Shown: piece after piece, positions 18,285 through 28,142 of the stretch
How the letters are laid out: each line of letters opens with the position of its first letter
How positions within the stretch are numbered: the stretch's first letter is position 1
Assembly (NCBI RefSeq): GCF_041154745.1
Contig: NZ_AP031573.1
Span: 2,170,001 to 2,234,000, forward strand
DNA: 64,000 nt
Reading direction: 5' to 3'
DNA from: Flavobacterium sp. CFS9
Lineage (GTDB): Bacteria; Bacteroidota; Bacteroidia; Flavobacteriales; Flavobacteriaceae
Made by a program: the position numbers and the translations under genes
Notes under the pieces: generated by a model
Database searches by the model: none
What the model saw: only the letters and a program-made list of their open reading frames with translations
What the model was told of the DNA's origin: nothing

Positions 18285-20393
18285 TTACTTTTTCGGTAAA
18301 GCTTTAATTCCCATATTGTAAAGTGTAAACGCCTGAACGTCTACATTTTCCTGAATAGTTGCGGCAACAGATTTTCCTGCTCCGTGACCTGCTTTTACGT
18401 CAATACGAATTAACACCGGATTTTCCCCTGTTTGTTTCTCCTGCAGCTCAGCAGCAAATTTAAAACTGTGTGCAGGAACCACACGGTCATCATGATCACC
18501 TGTAGTTACCATAGTTGCAGGGTACTGAACACCGTTTTTCACGTTTTGTACTGGTGAGTAACCTTTAAGGTATTCAAACATTTCTTTGTTATCCTGCGCG
18601 GTTCCGTAATCGTAAGCCCAACCTGCTCCGGCAGTGAAAGTATGGTAACGTAACATGTCCATTACACCAACAGCCGGTAAAGCTACTTTCATTAAATCAG
18701 GACGCTGTGTCATAGTCGCACCCACTAATAAACCTCCGTTAGAACCTCCGCGAATAGCAAGGAAGTCTGAAGAGGTATATTTTTGTGCAATTAAATATTC
18801 TCCAGCTGCAATAAAATCGTCAAATACATTTTGTTTTTGCAGTTTAGTTCCGGCATCGTGCCATTTTTTACCATATTCACCGCCACCTCTTAAATTGGCA
18901 ACAGCATAAACACCTCCGTTTTCTAACCAAACGGCATTGGCAATACTGAAACTAGGAGTTAAGCTAACGTTGAATCCACCGTATCCATAAAGAATAGTTG
19001 GGTTTTTACCGTCTAATTTTAATCCTTTTTTATAGGTGATGATCATCGGAATTTTTGTTCCGTCTTTTGAAGTATAGAATACTTGTTTGGATTCGTAATC
19101 TTCGCTTTTAAAATCAACTTTTGGTTTTTGGTAGATTTCAGACTTCCCTGATTTTGGTTCAAATGAGTAAATTGTTCCCGGAGTCGTGTAATTGGTAAAG
19201 CTGTAGTATAATGTTTTTTCTCCTTTTTTGGCTCCAAATCCACCTGCACTGCCTACTCCCGGAAGTTTGATTTCACGGATTAGTTTTCCGCTATAATCGT
19301 ATTGTTGTATAAAGGAAACCGCATCTTTGGTATAATTGGCAAAGAAGAATCCGCCACCAGTTGTAGGTGATAAGATATCCTTAGTTTCTTTGATAAAATC
19401 TTTCCAGTTTTCCGGTTTTGGATTGCTGATATCAACAGTAACTACACGTGAGTTTGGTGCATTTAAGTCTGTATCGATAAACAATTTAGTTCCTTCATTC
19501 TCGATGATCTGATTGCTGCTGTTGAAATTGTCTACAATCGTTACAATCGGGCTATTTGGTTTTGTTAGATCTTTGATGAACAATTCATTTCCGTAAGTAG
19601 AATTCGCTGCAGAAATTACCAGATATTTGTCATCCTCCGTAACATAACCTCCCACATATCGGCGTTTTTGATCGGCTCCGTAAATCACTTTGTCTTCTTT
19701 TTGAGAAGTTCCCAGTTTGTGGAAATACAATTTATGCTGATCTGTTTTTGCAGATAGTTCACTTCCTTTTGGCTTATCATAACTGGAGTAATAAAAACCG
19801 GTATTTCCATGCCATGAAACCCCGCTGAATTTTACATCAACGATTGTGTCTTCCAGTACTTTTTTAGTGATAGCATCAATAATGATTACTTTTCTCCAGT
19901 CGCTTCCTCCTTCAGAAATAGCATAAGCCGCTTTTGATCCGTCTTTAGAGAAGTTTAATCCTCCAAGAGAAGTAGTACCGTCTTTAGAAAAAGTATTCGG
20001 ATCTAAGAAAACTTCCTCTTTACCGTCTTTTCCTTTTCTATAAACTACAGATTGATTCTGAAGTCCATTGTTTTTAGAATAGTAAGTAAATTTTCCTTCT
20101 ACAAATGGAGCACTGATTTTTTCGTAGTTCCATAATTTTTCCATGCGCTTTTTAAGTTCATCGCGGAATGGAATTTTATCCAAATAACCATAAGTTACCT
20201 CATTTTGAGCCTTTACCCAGGCTCCTGTTTCAGCCGATTTATCGTCTTCAAGCCAACGATATGGGTCGTTTACTTTAGTGTCAAAATACACATCAACCGT
20301 TTCGCCTTTTTTAGTTTGGGGATAATGAATTTTGCCTTGCCCGAACGAAATTCCTGCAGTTGTGATTGCCATTAGAAGAAATGTTTTTTTCAT
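18285..20393 (-). CDS. Secreted prolyl oligopeptidase (family S9A)
   Basis: A 702-residue serine peptidase with a signal peptide (cleavage near SFGQ). An N-terminal seven-bladed propeller (about 70-420) covers the C-terminal alpha/beta-hydrolase. The triad is visible: Ser551 in GGSNGG, Asp in DHDDRV (633-636), and His670 in GHGAG. It cuts short proline-containing peptides after Pro. The signal peptide puts it in the periplasm or outside, which fits a peptide-scavenging life style. A TATTTTTG -7 element lies just upstream, so it has its own promoter. Confidence 0.93.
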   Translation of the reverse strand: MKKTFLLMAITTAGISFGQGKIHYPQTKKGETVDVYFDTKVNDPYRWLEDDKSAETGAWVKAQNEVTYGYLDKIPFRDELKKRMEKLWNYEKISAPFVEGKFTYYSKNNGLQNQSVVYRKGKDGKEEVFLDPNTFSKDGTTSLGGLNFSKDGSKAAYAISEGGSDWRKVIIIDAITKKVLEDTIVDVKFSGVSWHGNTGFYYSSYDKPKGSELSAKTDQHKLYFHKLGTSQKEDKVIYGADQKRRYVGGYVTEDDKYLVISAANSTYGNELFIKDLTKPNSPIVTIVDNFNSSNQIIENEGTKLFIDTDLNAPNSRVVTVDISNPKPENWKDFIKETKDILSPTTGGGFFFANYTKDAVSFIQQYDYSGKLIREIKLPGVGSAGGFGAKKGEKTLYYSFTNYTTPGTIYSFEPKSGKSEIYQKPKVDFKSEDYESKQVFYTSKDGTKIPMIITYKKGLKLDGKNPTILYGYGGFNVSLTPSFSIANAVWLENGGVYAVANLRGGGEYGKKWHDAGTKLQKQNVFDDFIAAGEYLIAQKYTSSDFLAIRGGSNGGLLVGATMTQRPDLMKVALPAVGVMDMLRYHTFTAGAGWAYDYGTAQDNKEMFEYLKGYSPVQNVKNGVQYPATMVTTGDHDDRVVPAHSFKFAAELQEKQTGENPVLIRIDVKAGHGAGKSVAATIQENVDVQAFTLYNMGIKALPKK

Positions 20394-20415
20394 AGTTTTT
20401 GTTTAACGATTGTAG

Positions 20416-20423
20416 CAAAAATA
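20416..20423 (-). promoter_or_regulatory. -7 element upstream of prolyl oligopeptidase
   Basis: On the minus strand TATTTTTG lies 23 bases before the ATG at 20393 and matches TAnnTTTG. Confidence 0.5.
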
Positions 20424-20536
20424 GCATTTTTGTTGTGAAATAATGATGATAAAAAGTTAAACCATATAAGGCATACAAGCTTGCTTAGTCAGGTATTAAC
20501 TAATCTTAGCTATATGTCGTATATGGTTTAAAAATG

Positions 20537-22744
20537 TTACAGATTGAAGTTAACTCCCAGAACAATATTTCGTCCTATGTTTGGGATACCGTCAGTTTTT
20601 AATCTTGATAGGTGAGCAATATATTTTTTATCCAATAAATTGTTTCCGTTTAAATTAACATCAAAAGCATGTTTGCCCAGTTTTACTGTTCCTCCAAAAC
20701 CTAAATTCACCAAAGTATATCCTTTCGAAGCAGTTTCAAAACCACTCACATTATTTTGGCTAAAAGTAGAAGAAACATTTAAAGAAGCATAACCTTCCTC
20801 AAACCAATTTTTGATTTTGAACTCCGTTCTTAAAGTATTGTTCCAGTTATTAGCAGGAATTAAAGGCAGGTAATCATTGTTTTGTTTTTTACCGGTTACC
20901 GTTTCAAAACTGGTTTCAAAATGCAGCCAGTCCAGTGGGTGTGGGTGAAAGTGTAAACCTGCTTCACCTCCGTATAATTTGGCATCATTCTGAACGTAAG
21001 CAAAAACATCGTTGTTATCACGTACTTCACCTGTTGGTGAAGTGTAAATGTAGTTGTTCACATGATTGTAAAACCCGTTGATGAAAAACTCGAAGTGGGT
21101 GTTTTTATATTCTAAGTTTAAATCGGTTTGGATATTCTGTTCATTTTTTAAATTGGCATTTCCAACTTCATAACGGTTCGTTCCTTCGTGAACTCCGTTT
21201 GATGTAAGTTCAGCTAAGTTTGGTGCTCTGAAACCTGTAGCCACATTCAATCGAAGTGTCAGTGGTTCTGCAAGCTTTGTTTTATATCCTAACGAAGCAT
21301 TAAAACTGTCAAAAGAACGATCTAATGGAAGAAAATAACCTTCTTCTCCTTCAGTTCCGTGAGCTTCAGAAGTTACTTTTCGGTTGTCAAAACGCAATCC
21401 GGCTTGTAAAACATTATTATTCCATTCGTAATTTGCAGTTCCAAAAGCACCAAAGTCGTTTGTGGTGGCATCCGGGATTAAGTATTCTTCTCCGGAATTT
21501 TTATTGGTTTGGTGCATTCCCTGAACACCTACAATCGTTTCGAATTTACCGAATTTTGGGAAATGGTATTTAGCATTATAATTAAGAGTATTCAGTTTCA
21601 TGTGAAGAGAAGCAACGTTGCTGTCCTCAAATTCACTTCTGTCATTTGCAATATATCCTAAATCAACATCCAGTTTAGAGTTTTGAAAGAAGATCACATT
21701 GTTCAAACTCAATAGATGGTTGAAGATTCCTTGCCTTGGGAACATCGTATTCTTGCTCGATGACTGTTCTGCGATTCCTTCTTCGGGAATACCAATGTCC
21801 AGCTTGTTGTAATTGTAACGTAAAACACTTGAGAAACTAGAGTTGCTGTATCCAACTCCCGTTTTAAAATCGGTTTCATTATAGCGGGTATTGGTTACGC
21901 GATCACCGTCGGCAATTTTGTAATCAGAATGAGTGTTGAAGCTTCCTCGGGCTAAGAATTTCCAGTTGTCTGTTGAAGTTTTTAAGCCAATAGAAGAATT
22001 ACTTCCTTGTGTATTTATGAAATATTTCTGACTAAAATTAGCTTTAAAGGTATTCGCATCAGCAAATTTTTCAGGATTAAAATATAGAACTCCACCTAAA
22101 GCATCAGATCCGTATAATAAAGAAGCAGGCCCTTTGATTACTTCGACACTTTCTATTCCGGCATCATTAAGTCCCAGACCATGTTCGTCTCCAAATTGTT
22201 GATTTTCGATACGAACTCCTTGCGAGTACACCAAAACACGATTTCCGCTTAAACCTCTAATAACCGGTTTTCCAATAGAAGTTCCCGTAGAAATTTGAGA
22301 AACCCCCGGGATAGTAGCCAGACCTTCGATTAAAGTTGAAGTTCCTTTTTGTTGTAAGGTTTTAATGCTTTCATGTTCTACTTTCATTACGTTTTGCGAT
22401 TGCAATTTATTGAAAGGAGTTGAAACCACAACTTCATCCATTTCAAAAACAGATTCCGTAAGTGTAATGTCTAAAGTGTTTTCTTTTAATAGTTTGGAAA
22501 TGGTCTTGCTTTGTGTAGTATAACCGATAAGAGTAAAAGAAAGTCGGAAACTTCCGTTTGGAAGATTCTTAAAATCGTATTTTCCGTTTTCATCTGTTGT
22601 TGTTCCTTTGTGTAGTTCAGCTGCATAAACAGATACGCCGGCTAAAGGTTTGTTTTGAAGATCGATAACAGTTCCCGATACCGAATTTTGAGCAGAAAGA
22701 ATGCCCGTAAACCCTAAAATAAGGGCCAATATTAGTTTTTTCAT
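20537..22744 (-). CDS. TonB-dependent outer-membrane receptor with carboxypeptidase-like N-domain
   Basis: A 735-residue receptor. A signal peptide (ILSAQ) is followed by a carboxypeptidase-regulatory-like domain (SGTVIDLQNKPLAGVSVYA, about 22-100), a plug domain (about 115-225, with KPVIRGLSGNRVLVYSQG and IEVIKGPASLLYGSDALGG-like core) and a 22-strand barrel ending in a Phe/Leu strand (LGVNFNL). It imports a ligand using TonB energy. It is not a SusC type: it is short and no SusD follows. The preceding small gene encodes a His/Cys-rich protein, which suggests a metal or metal-chelate as ligand; this is inference. Confidence 0.9.
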   Translation of the reverse strand: MKKLILALILGFTGILSAQNSVSGTVIDLQNKPLAGVSVYAAELHKGTTTDENGKYDFKNLPNGSFRLSFTLIGYTTQSKTISKLLKENTLDITLTESVFEMDEVVVSTPFNKLQSQNVMKVEHESIKTLQQKGTSTLIEGLATIPGVSQISTGTSIGKPVIRGLSGNRVLVYSQGVRIENQQFGDEHGLGLNDAGIESVEVIKGPASLLYGSDALGGVLYFNPEKFADANTFKANFSQKYFINTQGSNSSIGLKTSTDNWKFLARGSFNTHSDYKIADGDRVTNTRYNETDFKTGVGYSNSSFSSVLRYNYNKLDIGIPEEGIAEQSSSKNTMFPRQGIFNHLLSLNNVIFFQNSKLDVDLGYIANDRSEFEDSNVASLHMKLNTLNYNAKYHFPKFGKFETIVGVQGMHQTNKNSGEEYLIPDATTNDFGAFGTANYEWNNNVLQAGLRFDNRKVTSEAHGTEGEEGYFLPLDRSFDSFNASLGYKTKLAEPLTLRLNVATGFRAPNLAELTSNGVHEGTNRYEVGNANLKNEQNIQTDLNLEYKNTHFEFFINGFYNHVNNYIYTSPTGEVRDNNDVFAYVQNDAKLYGGEAGLHFHPHPLDWLHFETSFETVTGKKQNNDYLPLIPANNWNNTLRTEFKIKNWFEEGYASLNVSSTFSQNNVSGFETASKGYTLVNLGFGGTVKLGKHAFDVNLNGNNLLDKKYIAHLSRLKTDGIPNIGRNIVLGVNFNL

Positions 22745-22902
22745 TTGAAAATGATGCTATAGTTAATTGAATTTGTCTTCCAATCGGAAACTAAAACCAA
22801 CGGTAAAACCTGCCGAGCCTGAAAGTTTCAGGATAGAGGAATTCACCAATTTTTTAGAATTAGATTAAAAAGAGTTTAAATTTATTTCGTGTATTTCGAA
22901 AT

Positions 22903-23256
22903 TTAGGCAACTATAGCCTGGGGAGGTCCCCTTAGTAAATAGGCACTTCCTGAGAACGAAAATAAGCTTTCGGAAAGAGTAAAGAAGTACGGAATTTCGT
23001 TATCGAAATCGTGAAACTGAAGTGTAATTTCTTCCGGAACAATATAACTGCCAAAAGCAAAATGACAAACATAACATAAGTCATAATTATGGTGCTGGTG
23101 CGTTATTTCGCCACTTGGATCATTGTAATCGTGGTGGCATTGTTTTTCTGAAAGCTGCTTTACAACATGCTCATAGCTGTGTATGGACTGAAAGAATATT
23201 GAAAACAATATCATCAGAACCAAAGAAACACTTAATATGAGCTGTTTTCTTTTCAT
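22903..23256 (-). CDS. Small membrane-anchored His/Cys-rich protein upstream of the TonB receptor
   Basis: A 117-residue protein with one N-terminal membrane or signal segment (about residues 5-24) and a cluster of potential metal ligands: HSYEH, CHHDYND, HQHHNYDLCYVCHF. The C-terminus ends with an RGPP motif. It starts at the ATG at 23256. It sits 158 bases upstream of the TonB receptor on the same strand, so the two are probably co-regulated. I recognise a recurrent flavobacterial pairing but no named family; a periplasmic metal sensor, chaperone or donor is plausible. Cu or Zn would fit the His/Cys set. Confidence 0.6.
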   Translation of the reverse strand: MKRKQLILSVSLVLMILFSIFFQSIHSYEHVVKQLSEKQCHHDYNDPSGEITHQHHNYDLCYVCHFAFGSYIVPEEITLQFHDFDNEIPYFFTLSESLFSFSGSAYLLRGPPQAIVA

Positions 23257-23405
23257 CACACACAAAGGTATAAAAGATAGAAGAAAAATAGATTTATTTT
23301 TTAGATTCTGTTAGCGATTCATTGAAAAAAGTTTAGAAAAGGCATTTTTTTTGGATCGAAAAGCGAATAATTACATTCAAATGGTATCCTGAACTGGCAT
23401 TATAT

Positions 23406-23413
23406 TATATTTG
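23406..23413 (+). promoter_or_regulatory. -7 element upstream of the PorT-like gene
   Basis: TATATTTG matches TAnnTTTG and lies 65 bases before the chosen ATG at 23478. Confidence 0.45.
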
Positions 23414-23477
23414 TAAGTGAAATAAAACTACCCTAAAAAACGTTTACTTGAGAAACCCTTTAAAACCAAAATACCGT

Positions 23478-24191
23478 ATGCGATTACTATTTAGCTGTTT
23501 GTTTTTAGTGTCGTTTTTTAATTCTTTTGCACAGGAAGTAAAGCCGGAGGTCAAACCGGAAGTGAAGCCTGTTGTTAAAATCGATTCATTGTATCGGGAA
23601 GATCAGTTTTATTTCTCGGTTACCTATAATCTTCTAACCCAGATTCCCCAAGGACTTAAACAAAATAAATTCTCTGTCGGACTTTCCGCAGGCTTTCTGC
23701 GTGATATGCCAATCAATAAAAGCAGAACGGTTGCTATTGCAACAGGTTTGGGTTTGAGTTATCAAAATTACAACCAGAACCTGACTATTGCTAAAGGACC
23801 AGATGGTGAGTTGACGTATGAAGTAACGGATTACAATGATATCAAATCAAACCGATACAAACAGTACATGGTTGATCTTCCTATAGAATTTCGTTGGAGA
23901 AATTCAACCTACGAAAGTTATAGATTCTGGAGGATTTATGGAGGATTTAAACTAAGCTATGTTTTCTCGAATAAGTCTCTTTTAGACACCGGAGAAGAGT
24001 CCCAAAAAATTTCGAACAATCCTGATATAAATAAACTTCAGTATAGCGTATATCTGGCCGTTGGATATAACACCTGGAATCTATACCTTAATTATGGACT
24101 AAATCCTTTGTTTAAAAATGTAACAACGGTTTCAGGGCAAAACATTAATGTAAGAACGCTAAATGCGGGATTGATTTTCTACATTTTATAG
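23478..24191 (+). CDS. PorT-family outer-membrane beta-barrel protein
   Basis: A 237-residue protein with signal peptide (SFFNSFAQ) and a short VKPEVKPEVKP linker, then an eight-stranded-type barrel with strands such as KFSVGLSAGFLRDMP, VAIATGLGLSYQNYN, WRIYGGFKLSYVF and the last strand VRTLNAGLIFYIL. The layout (GLSAGF..., DLPIEFRWR) is that of the PorT family of Bacteroidota, one member of which is needed for type IX secretion; whether this is PorT itself or a paralogue cannot be told here. The ATG at 23478 is chosen over a TTG at 23448 because it gives a clean signal peptide. Confidence 0.7.
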   Translation: MRLLFSCLFLVSFFNSFAQEVKPEVKPEVKPVVKIDSLYREDQFYFSVTYNLLTQIPQGLKQNKFSVGLSAGFLRDMPINKSRTVAIATGLGLSYQNYNQNLTIAKGPDGELTYEVTDYNDIKSNRYKQYMVDLPIEFRWRNSTYESYRFWRIYGGFKLSYVFSNKSLLDTGEESQKISNNPDINKLQYSVYLAVGYNTWNLYLNYGLNPLFKNVTTVSGQNINVRTLNAGLIFYIL

Positions 24192-24818
24192 CCACAAATA
24201 CAGAAATAATAACTGCGGTAAAATTCCAATAAAAGTTCCGATCACTAATTCATTAGGTGAATGAGCCTCCATTTCTAATCGAGATGAAGCAACAACTCCC
24301 GTCATTAAAATCAGGAAAGCACTCCAATAAGGATTTTGCAGCTGAAGATGTGTGTTCAGTCCAATTACAAAAATGGTGAATCCGCTAAGAGCCATCATGT
24401 GTAAGCTCGCTTTTATTTTGAACAATGAGCAAATCAGGGCCAGAATGGTACTGAACAAAGCTCCCAGAAAAAAGAAATGCAATTCAGGATAACGGCTAAT
24501 GATGATGCTTCGTTTTACCAGTAAAATATAGAGAAAACATTGTAAAATCAGAGGGATTTTGCGTTGCGAAGTTTCGTGAATCATAATAGAGTTCACATGC
24601 CCCGTCGAACGAAGTAAAAGATAAAACAGTATAGGTACTAAAATGGTGATGATCAGGATTTGAAGCAGCACATAATATTTTTCCTGAGTACTAAAGAGAT
24701 CATGCTTGAAGAAAAGATAAAATAAGGTGGCGTACATCGATATAAAAATCGGATGAAAGATATAGGAGAATATAGGCAGGATTCTTTTCAAAACGTTGTA
24801 TTTAGTGGTGTTAAGCAA
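24186..24818 (-). CDS. PAP2-like integral membrane protein
   Basis: A 210-residue protein with five to six predicted membrane helices. Near the C-terminus, SSRLEMEAHSPNELVIGTFIG resembles the third PAP2 phosphatase motif (SR-x-x-x-x-H-x-x-x-D/E-x-x-x-G), but the first motif (K-x-x-x-x-x-x-RP) is not evident, so activity is doubtful. It is commonly hypothetical in Flavobacteriaceae. The best start is a TTG at 24818; no ATG precedes the first helix in frame. It overlaps the convergent PorT-like gene by 6 bases. Confidence 0.55.
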   Translation of the reverse strand: MLNTTKYNVLKRILPIFSYIFHPIFISMYATLFYLFFKHDLFSTQEKYYVLLQILIITILVPILFYLLLRSTGHVNSIMIHETSQRKIPLILQCFLYILLVKRSIIISRYPELHFFFLGALFSTILALICSLFKIKASLHMMALSGFTIFVIGLNTHLQLQNPYWSAFLILMTGVVASSRLEMEAHSPNELVIGTFIGILPQLLFLYLWL

Positions 24819-25017
24819 ATATAAACAAATAATGGTTTTTTGCTACGAATCGTGTGAATTAGCATGAGTTAAAATTCGTATAATTCACGGCAAACTTTAT
24901 TTTATTAATCGATGCAAATTATTTTTAATTTGTGGTAAAAAGTACCACAAAGAATTAGTGAAAATTTGTGAAATTCATGGTAAACCTTTTTTTAAATTTG
25001 ACAAAAAGAAAATCTTA

Positions 25018-27489
25018 ATGAGCATAAATGTAAAAAGCCTTATCCCGGTTCTTAATGCCGAATGGACAGGTTCAGATTCTGATGTTTTTGTCGACCATAT
25101 TTCGATCGACAGCCGTTCTCTACAAAACGGTTCCAAAACTTTGTTTATTGCCCTTTCGGGGATTAATAATGATGCTCATTTGTATATTGCAGAATTGATA
25201 GAAAAAGGAGTTCAGAATTTTGTAGTACAGCATATTCCTGAAGATGTAAAAGGAAAAGCCAGTTTTTTGGTGGTCAAAAATACACTACAGGCTTTACAGG
25301 AATTTGCGGGCTATTATAGAGATTTGTTTCAATTCCCTATTATCGGATTGACCGGAAGTAACGGTAAAACGATAGTAAAAGAATGGCTTAATTTCCTGTT
25401 GAGTCCGGACTATAATATTATCCGAAGCCCTAAAAGTTATAACTCTCAGGTTGGTGTGCCGTTATCTGTAATTGCCATTAACGAAAAACACAATCTGGGA
25501 ATTTTCGAAGCCGGAATATCTACGGTTAACGAAATGGTGAAACTCGAAAGAATCATTAAGCCTAATATTGGAGTTTTAACCAGTATTGGTTCGGCACATG
25601 ATGAAGGGTTTAAAAATTTGGAAGAGAAAATAGACGAAAAGTTACTGCTTTTTAAAAATTCGACGGTTATTATTTATCAGAACAACAAACTTGTAGATGA
25701 ACGCCTTGCGAAGTTAAGCCTGGACTATTTTTTACCAGAACGAGTACTTTTTTCATGGAGTTTCACTGATGAATCGGCTGATGTTTTTGTTGTGAAACGT
25801 ATTAATGAGGACGAGACGACCAGTATTCAGGCCCGTTATAAAAATGAAATTTTTGATTTGGAAATTCCTTTTAGTGATTCGGCTTCTATAGAAAATGCGA
25901 TCTCCTGTCTGTCGGTTTTACTGTATATGAAGTACGATGCCGAAACCATTCAGAATCGATTTCAAAACTTATACCCTGTGCAAATGCGTCTGGAGGTAAA
26001 AAACGGAATCAACAATTGCAGTATTATTGACGACAGTTACAGTTCAGACTTTCAGTCACTCAGAATAGCGTTGGATTTCTTAGAAAGCCAGCAGAAAAAG
26101 AACGCCTCAAAAACAGTTATTCTGTCGGATATTTTTCAAAGCGGATTTTCAAACGAAGAATTGTATACCAAAGTAGCACAGTTAATTTCCGATAATAAAA
26201 TAAACCGTGTCATTGGAATAGGAGAAACTATTTCCTCTTTTGCCGCCAAATTCTCAAACTGTATTACTTTTCCAAACACAGCTGAATTTATTACGCAGAT
26301 TGAAGGTTTGAATTTCGAAAATGAAGCCATTTTAATCAAAGGAGCGAGATCGTTTCAGTTTGAAGAAATTGTATCGCTACTCGAAGAAAAAACGCATGAA
26401 ACGATTCTGGAGATCAACTTGAATTCGATTAGTCACAATCTGAATTACTATAAATCAAAATTAGCAGCTAACGTTAAGCTAATGGTCATGGTGAAAGCCT
26501 TTGGTTATGGTAATGGAGGTTTGGAGATTGCCAAATTATTAGAGCATCATAAAGTAGATTATTTGGGTGTGGCTTTCGCCGATGAAGGAATCTCTCTAAA
26601 AAATGGTGGAATCAAACTGCCTATTATGGTTCTGAATCCGGAATCGACCAGTTTTCCTTCGATTATACAGTATCATTTAGAACCCGAGATATATAGTATC
26701 AAAGGATTAAAAGCATTTTTAAAAATCGCAAGGGAAAAGAACCTTAAAGATTTTCCAATTCACATAAAACTGGATACCGGAATGCATCGTTTGGGCTTTG
26801 AAGAAAACACACTGGAGGAACTGATTGAAACGCTCAGAGGAAATTCGACCGTAAAAGTAAAAAGCGTACTGTCACATTTAGCTACAAGTGACGAAGTAAA
26901 GCATTTTGATTTTGTGAAATCTCAGATTCGTCTGTTTGAAAATCTATCCTTAAAATTGACCACGGCTTTGGATATTAATCCGATTCGTCATATTCTCAAT
27001 ACTTCCGGAATAAGTAATTTTCCGGATGCACAATACAACATGGTACGTTTAGGAATTGGTTTATACGGAGTTTCGAACGATCCTGCTGAGCAAAAATATC
27101 TGGAAAATGTAGGGACTTTAAAATCGATTATTTCTCAGGTGCGAACCATTCCCGCGGGAGACAGTGTTGGTTATGGACGCCGTTTTATGGCAGATAAAGA
27201 AACCAGAGTGGCTACCATACCTATTGGATATGCAGATGGAATTTCGCGTTTGTGGGGAAATAAAGTAGGGTATGTGGTGATTAAGGACGAAAAAGCGTTC
27301 ATTTTAGGAAGTGTTTGTATGGACATGCTCATGGTCGATGTCAGCGAGATCGATTGTAAGGAAGGTGACTCGGTAATTGTTTTTGGAGAAAGTCCTACAG
27401 TTATTGAAATGGCAACTGCTTTAAAAACAATACCGTACGAAATCATGACCAGCATATCACAGCGCGTAAAAAGAGTGTTTTTTAGATAG
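25018..27489 (+). CDS. murF-alr: Bifunctional UDP-MurNAc-tripeptide:D-Ala-D-Ala ligase / alanine racemase
   Basis: An 823-residue fusion typical of Bacteroidota. Residues 1-450 are MurF: ISIDSRSLQNGSKTLFIAL, the P-loop GSNGKT (Lys117) and DDSYSSDFQSL. Residues 460-823 are a fold-III PLP racemase: MVMVKAFGYGNGG with the Schiff-base Lys493, KLDTGMHRLGF, and VGYGRRF/ATIPIGYADGISR with the second catalytic Tyr region and GSVCMDMLMVDV. The fusion makes D-Ala and attaches D-Ala-D-Ala in peptidoglycan synthesis; a separate Ddl is still needed. An in-frame GTG at 24958 would add 20 residues, but the ATG at 25018 matches the usual N-terminus. Confidence 0.92.
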   Translation: MSINVKSLIPVLNAEWTGSDSDVFVDHISIDSRSLQNGSKTLFIALSGINNDAHLYIAELIEKGVQNFVVQHIPEDVKGKASFLVVKNTLQALQEFAGYYRDLFQFPIIGLTGSNGKTIVKEWLNFLLSPDYNIIRSPKSYNSQVGVPLSVIAINEKHNLGIFEAGISTVNEMVKLERIIKPNIGVLTSIGSAHDEGFKNLEEKIDEKLLLFKNSTVIIYQNNKLVDERLAKLSLDYFLPERVLFSWSFTDESADVFVVKRINEDETTSIQARYKNEIFDLEIPFSDSASIENAISCLSVLLYMKYDAETIQNRFQNLYPVQMRLEVKNGINNCSIIDDSYSSDFQSLRIALDFLESQQKKNASKTVILSDIFQSGFSNEELYTKVAQLISDNKINRVIGIGETISSFAAKFSNCITFPNTAEFITQIEGLNFENEAILIKGARSFQFEEIVSLLEEKTHETILEINLNSISHNLNYYKSKLAANVKLMVMVKAFGYGNGGLEIAKLLEHHKVDYLGVAFADEGISLKNGGIKLPIMVLNPESTSFPSIIQYHLEPEIYSIKGLKAFLKIAREKNLKDFPIHIKLDTGMHRLGFEENTLEELIETLRGNSTVKVKSVLSHLATSDEVKHFDFVKSQIRLFENLSLKLTTALDINPIRHILNTSGISNFPDAQYNMVRLGIGLYGVSNDPAEQKYLENVGTLKSIISQVRTIPAGDSVGYGRRFMADKETRVATIPIGYADGISRLWGNKVGYVVIKDEKAFILGSVCMDMLMVDVSEIDCKEGDSVIVFGESPTVIEMATALKTIPYEIMTSISQRVKRVFFR

Positions 27490-27558
27490 TTTTAACAAAT
27501 TGTCAATAAAATTATGTATTTTCGAAAATCAATTAAGTATAAACTAAAATAATCGATT

Positions 27559-27975
27559 ATGGGATTTTTTGCAGATTTTAAAGCTTCTTTGCTGAAAGGT
27601 GATGTGTTGAGTTTAGCAACAGCAGTTGTTATTGGTGGTGCATTTGGAAAAATAGTGGGTTCTGCTGTAGACGATATTATTATGCCAGTTGTTGGTTTAC
27701 TTACGGGAGGAATTGATTTTACTCAAAAATTTGTTACACTCGATGGTAATAGTTATCCAAATTTAGCCGCTGCTAAAGCCGCAGGAGCCGCAGTAATTAC
27801 CTATGGAAATTTGGTTCAGGCAATCATTAACTTTGTAATTATATCATTTTTTGTATTTGTAGTATTAAGAGCTGCAGATAAAGCGAAGAAAAAAGAACCG
27901 GTAGTTGAGGCAGCACCTGCCGGACCGACTCAAGAAGAGTTACTTACGCAAATTAGAGATTTGCTTAAAAAATAA
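27559..27975 (+). CDS. mscL: Large-conductance mechanosensitive channel MscL
   Basis: A 138-residue MscL. The amphipathic N-terminus is followed by TM1 with the tight Gly/Ala packing typical of the pore ([27 protein letters not shown]), the periplasmic loop, TM2 ([19 protein letters not shown]), and the cytoplasmic bundle ([13 protein letters not shown]). It opens under membrane tension to release solutes at hypo-osmotic shock. It is monocistronic, 69 bases after murF-alr, with a terminator behind it. Confidence 0.95.
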   Translation: MGFFADFKASLLKGDVLSLATAVVIGGAFGKIVGSAVDDIIMPVVGLLTGGIDFTQKFVTLDGNSYPNLAAAKAAGAAVITYGNLVQAIINFVIISFFVFVVLRAADKAKKKEPVVEAAPAGPTQEELLTQIRDLLKK

Positions 27976-27997
27976 TTCCGCTACACTAAGTCTAACT

Positions 27998-28028
27998 AAA
28001 CCGTTCCTTAATTGGGGCGGTTTTTTTT
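27998..28028 (+). terminator. Intrinsic terminator of mscL
   Basis: The stem AAACCGTTCC / GGGGCGGTTT pairs fully when two G-U pairs are allowed; the loop is 6 bases and eight T follow from 28021. Confidence 0.7.
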
Positions 28029-28074
28029 ATCATTTGTTTGTTTTGTAACATTTTGTTATTTTTTGTGAATGACG

Positions 28075-28104
28075 TTGTTTTGACTTTTATTATGTATACT
28101 TTTG
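28075..28104 (+). promoter_or_regulatory. Promoter upstream of asd
   Basis: TTG at 28075-28077, a 19-base spacer and TACTTTTG at 28097-28104 match the Bacteroidota -33/-7 pattern. The ATG follows 39 bases later, at 28143. Confidence 0.65.
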
Positions 28105-28142
28105 CATAACAAAATAAATTAATTCATACTAAACATATAAAA

